The position numbers and the translations under genes are program-made. A stretch of 64,000 bases of DNA from Astragalus membranaceus. Lineage: Eukaryota; Streptophyta; Magnoliopsida; Fabales; Fabaceae. The DNA is taken from positions 104,550,077 through 104,614,076 of the forward strand of contig CM076849.1 in NCBI GenBank assembly GCA_039519185.1. The letters run 5' to 3'. Below the pieces are notes generated by a model. It saw nothing but the letters and a program-made list of their open reading frames with translations, had not been told where the DNA came from and did no database searches. Each line of letters begins with the position of its first letter. Position 1 is the stretch's first letter. This document shows positions 58,054 through 64,000 of this stretch, piece after piece.

Positions 58054-59592
58054 CTAGCGAGCAATTCTCCCTGTGAGTGCGGGTTTTTCAAAGATGTATT
58101 TGATTGGATCCATTTTAGATACCAACCAAGTAGTGTGGCTTAGCATATACTGCCTCAGACGGCGTGCAGCCCAGGCCAAAGCACAACACGTTTTTTCCAA
58201 CAACGAGTATCTTGTCTCGCATTCAGTGAACTTCTTGCTGAGATAGTAAATGGCATGCTCCTTCCTTCCGGACTCGTCATGTTGCCCAAGCACACAACCC
58301 ATTGATTTGTCTAGCACTGTTAGGTACAAGATGAGAGGTCTGCCAGATACATGTGGCATTAGGACTGGTGGATTTTGGAGATACCTCTTGATCTTCTCAA
58401 AGGCTTCTTGGCAGTTATCATTCCACTTCGTCTCTTGGTTCTTGCACAATAATTTGAAGATAGGCTCACAGGTGGATGTTAATTGGGATATGAATCTGGA
58501 AATGTAATTCAATCTTCCCAAGAATCCACGAACCTCTTTCTCGGTTTTAGGCGTCGGCATTTCAAGAATTGCTCGTACCTTGGCTGGATCTACCTCTATT
58601 CCCCTTTGACTGACTATGAAACCCAAGAGCTTTCCTGATTTTACACCGAAAGTGCATTTGGTAGGATTTAATCTGAGTTTGAACTTCCTCAGACGCTCGA
58701 AGGGTTTTTGCAGATTAACGACATGTTCTTCCTCAGTCTTGGATTTTGCGATCATATCGTCCACGTAGACCTCTATTTCTTTATGCATGATATCATGGAA
58801 TAATGCTACCATTGCCCTTTGGTAAGTTGCCCCAGCATTCTTCAGTCCGAATGGCATTACTTTGTAACAGAAGGTACCCCAGAGAGTGATGAAGGTGGTT
58901 TTCTCCATATTCTCAGGGGCCATCTTGATTTGGTTATATCCGGAATACCCATCCATGAAGGAGAAGAGAGGGTGTTGTGCTGTTCTATCTACCAGGACTT
59001 CAATGTGAGGCAGAGGAAAATCATCTTTAGGGCTGACTCTGTTCAAATCTCGATAATCGACACACATCCGAACCTTCCCATCTTTCTTTGGAACTGGAAC
59101 AATGTTGGCGACCCATTGAGGGTATTTGACTACTGCTAAGAATCCAGCATCAAATTGCTTCTTAACCTCGTCTCGGATTTTCATTGACATATTCGGCTTC
59201 ATTCTTCTTAATTTCTGTTTCACCGGCGGGCATTCAGGTTTCACTGGTAGTTTGTGTTCGACTATGTCGGTGTCTAGTCCGGGCATGTCTTGATATGTCC
59301 ATGCAAAAATGTCGACATATTCGAACAAAAGTCGTACCAGTTTCTCCCGTTCGATGTCTTTCATTGTGGTGCCGATCTTGACCTCTCTCTTGTCTTCTTC
59401 TGTGCCCAAGATAATCGTTTTGGTCGATTCCTCGTGGGGCTGGATCACCTTATCCTCTTGTTCCATCATTCTCGTCAACTCTGGAGGGGTTTCCCAGTTA
59501 TCTTCAATATCTTCCTCAGTTTGATTAATAGGGTGGTCAAAGTTACATCATGAGTTATCGGCGTGTTATTTTCAAAGATAATTTTTTTAGAT
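58054..59592 (-). pseudogene. Ogre reverse transcriptase
   Basis: Contains VKQKLRRMKPNMSMKIRDE, GFLAVVKYPQWVANIVPVP, KKDGKVRMCVDYRDLNRVSP, FSFMDGYSGYNQIKMAPENM, TTFITLWGTFCYKVMPFGLK, YVDDMIAKSKTEEEHV (active site) and GFLGRLNYISRFISQL. This is a complete gypsy RT and connection up to LTGRIAR, where a TAG ends it. The upstream side runs to a candidate splice acceptor AAATGCAG|ATCT at 59592, with a stop/shift near 59555. Confidence 0.93.
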
Positions 59593-59792
59593 CTGCATTT
59601 AGCGAAATTGACGGAATAAATAAAAAACGAATAAAAGAAGAGACAAAAGCAAATGAAAAGAGAAAAAGGAAAGTGGAAATTCGTTGGAGAATTCAAAACA
59701 ACGTTTCATTAATGATGATACTGAAAAGAAAACATATGTGCCCTTCCTAAGGCCTTGGGTAGAGCCAAAGGATTGCATTACAGGAAAATTAC
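59593..59792 (-). other. Candidate Ogre intron between protease and RT
   Basis: Ogre elements are known for an intron between the protease and RT. Here a donor AAA|GTAATTTTCC (59792) and an acceptor AAATGCAG (59593) bracket about 200 bases with several stops and a T-rich stretch (CCTTTTTCTCTTTTCATTTG). The exact splice sites are not proven. Confidence 0.4.
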
Positions 59793-59805
59793 TTTGGACT
59801 AAAAA

Positions 59806-60675
59806 CTACGGGGAAGTCAACAATCTCCCAATTATTAAGCCTTTCACTTGCGGGACAAGGAGCACAAGACTGACAACGCCATCTCCAGCATTTAGATCAT
59901 CTTCAATGGCTGCAATCTGATTTGGATTCAACATTCCCGTGCTCCGAAAGTTTAACTTGATGTCGCCGATGATGATCTTCTTCATGCTTTCCTCTCTACC
60001 TTCAAGCTTGGCTATCCTCCGCTCCTTCTTTTCCTTAGCTATTCTTCTCTTGTCAGAGCGACCAGGCCAGTATCCTATCCCATGTCTGTATTTGTTCCCC
60101 TGCAATTGTATCAGGGTCAGTATTCCTTGTTCAGTCCTCCCTAAACCGCTTCCAGCTTGGTAACCTTTGCCTATCATGAGTTTAGCAACCATTAAGGCGG
60201 CCTTGGCCAGTTTAGGCTTCAGTGGAAGGATTCCTCCCCTCACAGAGGTGGCATTTGCAATTTCTAATGCTTGGAAGGCGGTCTCAAGCGATTCTTCGGC
60301 AGCCTCAATGCAGCGGGCAGCAGACGACCTATTCACTAGCATTTCTTCTTCACCGAAAATAACTACTAGCTTATTGTTCGTTGTGAACTGAAGCCTCTGA
60401 TGTAGAGAGGAGGGAACAGCCCCGACAGAATGTATCCATGGTTTCCCCAAAAGACAACTGTAAGATGGATTGATATCCATTATTTGGAAAGTCACTACAA
60501 AGACTTCTGGACCTACCTGTACAAGTAACTCCATCTCTCCGATGACCTCTCTTTTTAATCCATCAAAGGCCCTGACCAATATAGAGCTGGGTCTCATATA
60601 TGAACAATCCACATGCAACTTTTCCATGGTCGATTTGGGTAACACATTCAAGGACGATCCATTGTCAATGAGCAC
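59806..60675 (-). pseudogene. Ogre aspartic protease with G-patch-like region
   Basis: DNGSSLNVLPKSTMEKL includes the DNGSS-type active site (DSG/DTG in other proteases), followed by GEMELLVQVGPEVFVVTFQI, NPSYSCLLGKPWIHSVGAVP. Later GKGYQAGSGLGRTEQGI resembles a G-patch, then a basic KRRIAKEKKERRIAKLEG tract. The frame joins gag through a TGA at 60673-60675. Confidence 0.9.
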
Positions 60676-61644
60676 TCAAGCAAGTGAGTATTCTCCGCAT
60701 TTCACGGAGATGTGCAAGGCCCTGTTGTGTCCTCTCCCTTCGGCTGGAACCTCGTCATCAGTAAAGGTAAGGTAGTTGCTTGCAACAATGTTCCCAACGA
60801 TCCCATCAAACTGACCCACTGTGATATCGTGAGTGACATAGGCCTCGTTCAGTACCTTCATTAATGCCGCACGATGAGCTTCTGAGCTGAGCAATAATGA
60901 TAACAGAGATATCTTAGTAGGGGTCTGATTCAGCTGGTCAACCACCTTATACTCACTCTGCCTCATAAGCTTTAAGAATTCACCGGCTTCCTGTTCAGAT
61001 AGTGTCCTTTGACCTGCATTCTTATCAACAGGTTCTACTTCTTTGTCTTTGCCCTTGCGGGCTCTTTCTTCTTCTTCCCCTGATTTCCCTCCACCGAGTC
61101 TTTCGGGGGCATAGATACGCCTGCTACGAGTCATTCCACTAACCCCTGAGATGTTAATGACATCAGGGCTGTTCTGAGGACCTTTCACTTGGACTTTCGC
61201 GCTGTAATTCCACGGGACTGCTTTGGTGTCCCTGTAGGGGAAGGGAGCGGGCACTTGGATAGTGATTGGTTTAGGCGTACCCAGGGACGACTTCGAGTCC
61301 TTAGTGTAGCGGATCTCTTGCGGCTTCCGAGCATCCTTGTCCTGGCCATTGCTCGATAGGATGGTTGACACTTGGTCCTCCCTCTTTTGAAATCCCACTT
61401 GTATTATATGTCGGTCCAGCAGATCTTGAAGGACCGGCTTGAATGCTTCGCATGTCCTGGCACAACGAGGGTTGGTACATGAATATTTTCCGGCGCATCC
61501 CTTCATAACAACTCCGAAGTGGCACAATTCAGCATGGATAATGTCTAGAGATGTGCTGATATCTTCCACCTTTCTGGTTAAGGACTCTCCTTCAAAAATT
61601 TCAACAGCATTAACAGAGGAGTTCCCGTGCCCTGGTAGAGGGTT
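60676..61644 (-). pseudogene. Ogre gag C-terminal part
   Basis: The open frame runs from the LTR at 61644 with NPLPGHGNSSVNAVEIFEG, HAELCHFGVVMKGCAG, CTNPRCARTCEAFKPVLQDL (a Cys-rich zinc-type segment), the basic ARKGKDKEVEPVDK stretch and LSEQEAGEFLKLMRQSEYK (characteristic of Ogre gag). The N-terminal part is missing because of the insertion at 61645. A TGA separates it from protease. Confidence 0.88.
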
Positions 61645-62724
61645 TGTAACATCCCCTAATTAGCTAATTTAAATTATTTAAATTAGCAAAGAGGTTAAGG
61701 TAAATTATTTAATAGATAAAATATTTAGCACAACAGTTTAGCATGAATCTATTAATTAGCGTAATTACTAAATTATGTGATGTTGAAATGAATATTATTT
61801 TTAGTCATACATAATTGAAATGATTATGTTAAGTCAGTAGATTGTGGTATTATAACATGTTAAGTGTGTATTAGGAGAATATTAGAGGGAAGGGGCATTC
61901 TGGTCTTTTAACTCACTTAAGTGAGTGACCAGCTAACATAGAGCAAACACACACCTCACTTGTGCAATCTGAATCAAAAACACAGCAGAGGGAGAATAGA
62001 GAGAAAGAGAGGAGGGTTGCGAGAAAGAGGAAGAGAAGGAGAGGGAGGGGAAATTCATAACCCTTAATGCATGTAACATTCAAGAACACCATTCAACACA
62101 GCTTTTCCTCCTCTACTCACTGACATAAATAGTTTCTTAGATACCTTCCCCCAACTCAGAAAATCCCATATCCTCACTTTCAAGCCCAAGTGCCATCAAT
62201 GGAGTTGTAGAGGCTTGCATGTCCTTGTTATAGTCCTATATTCAGTACCAAAGCTCACATCCAAGCAACAAACCTGTTTGAAGTTCATTTGGGTAGCTGG
62301 AATTCGAGTCTTGCTGCTGTTCAGTCGATCTTGGGTAGCTGGGTTGTTGTTGGATAGGATTTAAGAAGGTTCGTGAGGCTACTCGAACGTGGCAGCTGCT
62401 AGATTCGTCGTTTTAGTGATTTTCATCACTTCGGGTGAGTTCTATAACTCGCTTAGGGAATGTGTTCGTGTTTTCGAGTCTTTCCTTTCAAAAATTATGG
62501 TCACTCGGTTCTGGTATCGAAAGAGTTTATTGAAAAACCGTTTTCCCAAAAAAAAAACTTGTGATTGAACTATGAATTGCTTGATTTATTGTTGGGTGTA
62601 CTGGATTGGATTGCTATAATATTGTGTTTAATGCGTGTTTGAGTTTGGGCCTCGATCGGAGGGGAAGTTGGAATCGGAATGGAATGGAATAACCCTTGAA
62701 AAAATCTGTTTTCTGGAAACTGAT

Positions 62725-62990
62725 GGAGCCACACGGATCGTGTGCCTCTGGGCACGGGTCGTGCGCCTCCATCTGATACGACATGAACTGTATTTTTAAA
62801 ATGCGCACGGATCGTGTGCCTAGTAGCACGGGTCGTGCGTAAGTCCCTGAAACTTTCTGTAAATCTGGTAGTTAACGCACGGATCGTGCGCTTAGCCACA
62901 CGGGTCGTGCGTATCTTCCTGGAAATTTTCTGCAAATTGTTCAACTAAGCACGGATCGTGCGCATATACGCACGGGTCGTGTGAGAACTT
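62725..62990. repeat. GCACGGATCGTGCG / GCACGGGTCGTGCG palindromic repeat
   Basis: Four pairs of GCACGGATCGTG(C/T)G and GCACGGGTCGTGCG spaced about 18 bp within a pair and 60-85 bp between pairs. The 8-base cores CACGGATCGTG are near-palindromic. Confidence 0.85.
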
Positions 62991-63195
62991 CTGACCTTCA
63001 ATTTCAAAGTACCTTTTTATCCCTTCCAAATGATTCCAATCCTCTTCTAATCCATTCCCAAAGGGGCCACAACAAGGTAAAGGTAACAATGGTATGAGTT
63101 TGAACATGTTCGATAGAAAAATAGTGTGTTATGAATAAAATGGAAAACCGCTCTTAGAGAACGCGAGAGTGCAAATGTTAAAGAATGATAATAAC

Positions 63196-63350
63196 ACACG
63201 GTACTTGACTGATATTGTACACTGAGATTGACTGATATGGTACACGGTACTTGACTGATATTGTACACTGAGATTGACTGATATGGTACACGGTACTTGA
63301 CTGATATTGTACACTGAAATTGACTGATATGGTACATGGTACTTGACTGG
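63196..63350. repeat. 53-bp tandem repeat
   Basis: Three units of ACACGGTACTTGACTGATAT, TGTACACTGAGATTGACTG and ATATGGT. No coding content despite open frames on the minus strand. Confidence 0.9.
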
Positions 63351-64000
63351 AATGACTAACAGCCCATTGTGGGTACACAGACTGGAAATGTATAATAAAT
63401 ACAAGAGGAAAAAGGGTGACGACCCTAAGAGGTTAGCATACTAGGGGAGGGGAAGTCATGAGCCCCAAAACCTAGACTCAAGAATGTTTCCCCTGCTAGA
63501 AATAGCGGGATGGGTTCACCAACAGGTCAAGAGATGCCTATAAAATAGGTAGACTGAGGTGTTATGCTAAAAACATGGAACAAAGATTGCATGCTTCATG
63601 TGTCGCTTAGGAGGGCCATGAGCATGAAGGTTACAGGAACTGAATGTATTTCCACGTGGTTGCTTTTTAGGACCACGAGTTCAAAACAAGTCATAATGAA
63701 CCGCTAGTGTAGTAAGGGGTCTCGATAGGACTCACTGAGATAATGTTTATCTCACCCTTTATATTTGTGGTTTTTACAGAGAAACAGGGGAAAGCAAAGG
63801 CGGTAAAGCATGGTTAGCTGGTGTGACTCTTGGAGTCATTGAAGACCTAGTTTAATGTTTTAGACCTTTGTTCCGTTTATTGTTTCTATGTTCCGATTGT
63901 ATAACTTTCATTGTCAAGTTGTAAAATCGTTTCCGCTACTTTATGTTTTGAGTATTGAACACCAGGATGTATACAAGTCTTAAGTTTTGGAACTTAAGCA

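Larger units (their letters stand above)
45759..61644 (-). mobile_element. Ogre (Tat lineage, Ty3/gypsy) retrotransposon, defective
   Basis: On the minus strand: truncated gag, protease with a glycine-rich G-patch-like tail, reverse transcriptase, RNase H, integrase, repeat-rich 3' region, polypurine tract and long 3' LTR. It has more than 15 kb visible and no 5' LTR because another LTR enters gag at 61645. The protein motifs (DNGSSLNVLPKST, YVDDMIAKSKTEEEHV, TSVRMSTGATPFSLVYGMEA) and the very long LTR starting TGTTATACCCC are typical of legume Ogre elements. Nonsense codons occur in gag/protease, RNase H and the pol end, with one frameshift near 57815. It cannot encode its own proteins. Confidence 0.93.
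61645..64000 (+). mobile_element. LTR of a nested retroelement, open at window end
   Basis: TGTAACATCCCCTAATTAGC begins right after gag sequence GAGGGTT. Probable plus-strand LTR of a gypsy element (the TGTAACA start is common in chromovirus LTRs). No end or internal domain appears before 64000, so LTR length exceeds 2.3 kb. A TATA-like CCTATAAAATAGG is at about 63536. No gene seen; the ORFs in the interior repeats are artefacts. The candidate left target copy is GGGTT (61640-61644). Confidence 0.65.

Overview
This is nuclear DNA of a higher plant, most likely a legume (Fabaceae). The coding exons are split by GT..AG introns and most of the window is transposable elements. Among these is a long Ogre-type (Tat lineage) Ty3 retrotransposon, a class especially abundant in legumes. 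The species cannot be named from sequence alone. The only clearly intact nuclear protein gene is a cellulose synthase-like D (CSLD) gene on the minus strand, three coding exons between 25928 and 30250, predicted 1027 aa.

Layout. 1-3807: minisatellite plus a long terminal repeat (LTR), read as the 3' end of a plus-strand Tat/Ogre-like element. 3808-4970: a broken plant-mobile-domain (PMD/MAIL) gene cut by that LTR. 5290-8665: short palindromes, a large inverted repeat and a duplicated flank around a MULE-like fragment. 9942-20356: a Ty1/copia element on the minus strand carrying three solo LTRs, one inside another. It sits in a decayed BYPASS1-like gene (20357-20825). 21590-24534: gypsy debris and a Harbinger-like element with a Mutator-like element inside it. 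25928-30250: CSLD. 32290-37560: a partly triplicated non-coding block with GA and AT microsatellites.

38344-44689 is the most notable object: a CACTA transposon (TIR CACTAGTGCAAAAA, 3-bp target duplication TGT) with no visible transposase. It carries a tRNA-Arg(ACG) gene and exon fragments of at least five or six unrelated host genes: a lipase/C2-like protein, peroxisomal-type long-chain acyl-CoA synthetase, PEP carboxykinase, a HAD-type pyrimidine 5'-nucleotidase, a CHUP1-like protein and a UTP10/HEATR1-like protein. All protein fragments lie on the minus strand with splice sites kept. The PEPCK, HAD and CHUP1 exons join in one reading frame when spliced. It is a Pack-CACTA, or gene-fragment-shuffling element.

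45759-61644 is a minus-strand Ogre element with several stop codons and a frameshift. Its 3' LTR (45759-54644) is split by a second, unrelated CACTA element (47316-52904; TIR CACTACTAGAAAAA, target duplication GAC) that has a truncated TNP2 gene and a better preserved second transposase-family gene. The Ogre gag is cut at 61645 by the LTR of another retroelement that runs off the window.

The nested boundaries give a relative order of insertion. Most claims about element edges rest on directly visible terminal repeats and target duplications; family names rest on recognised protein motifs.
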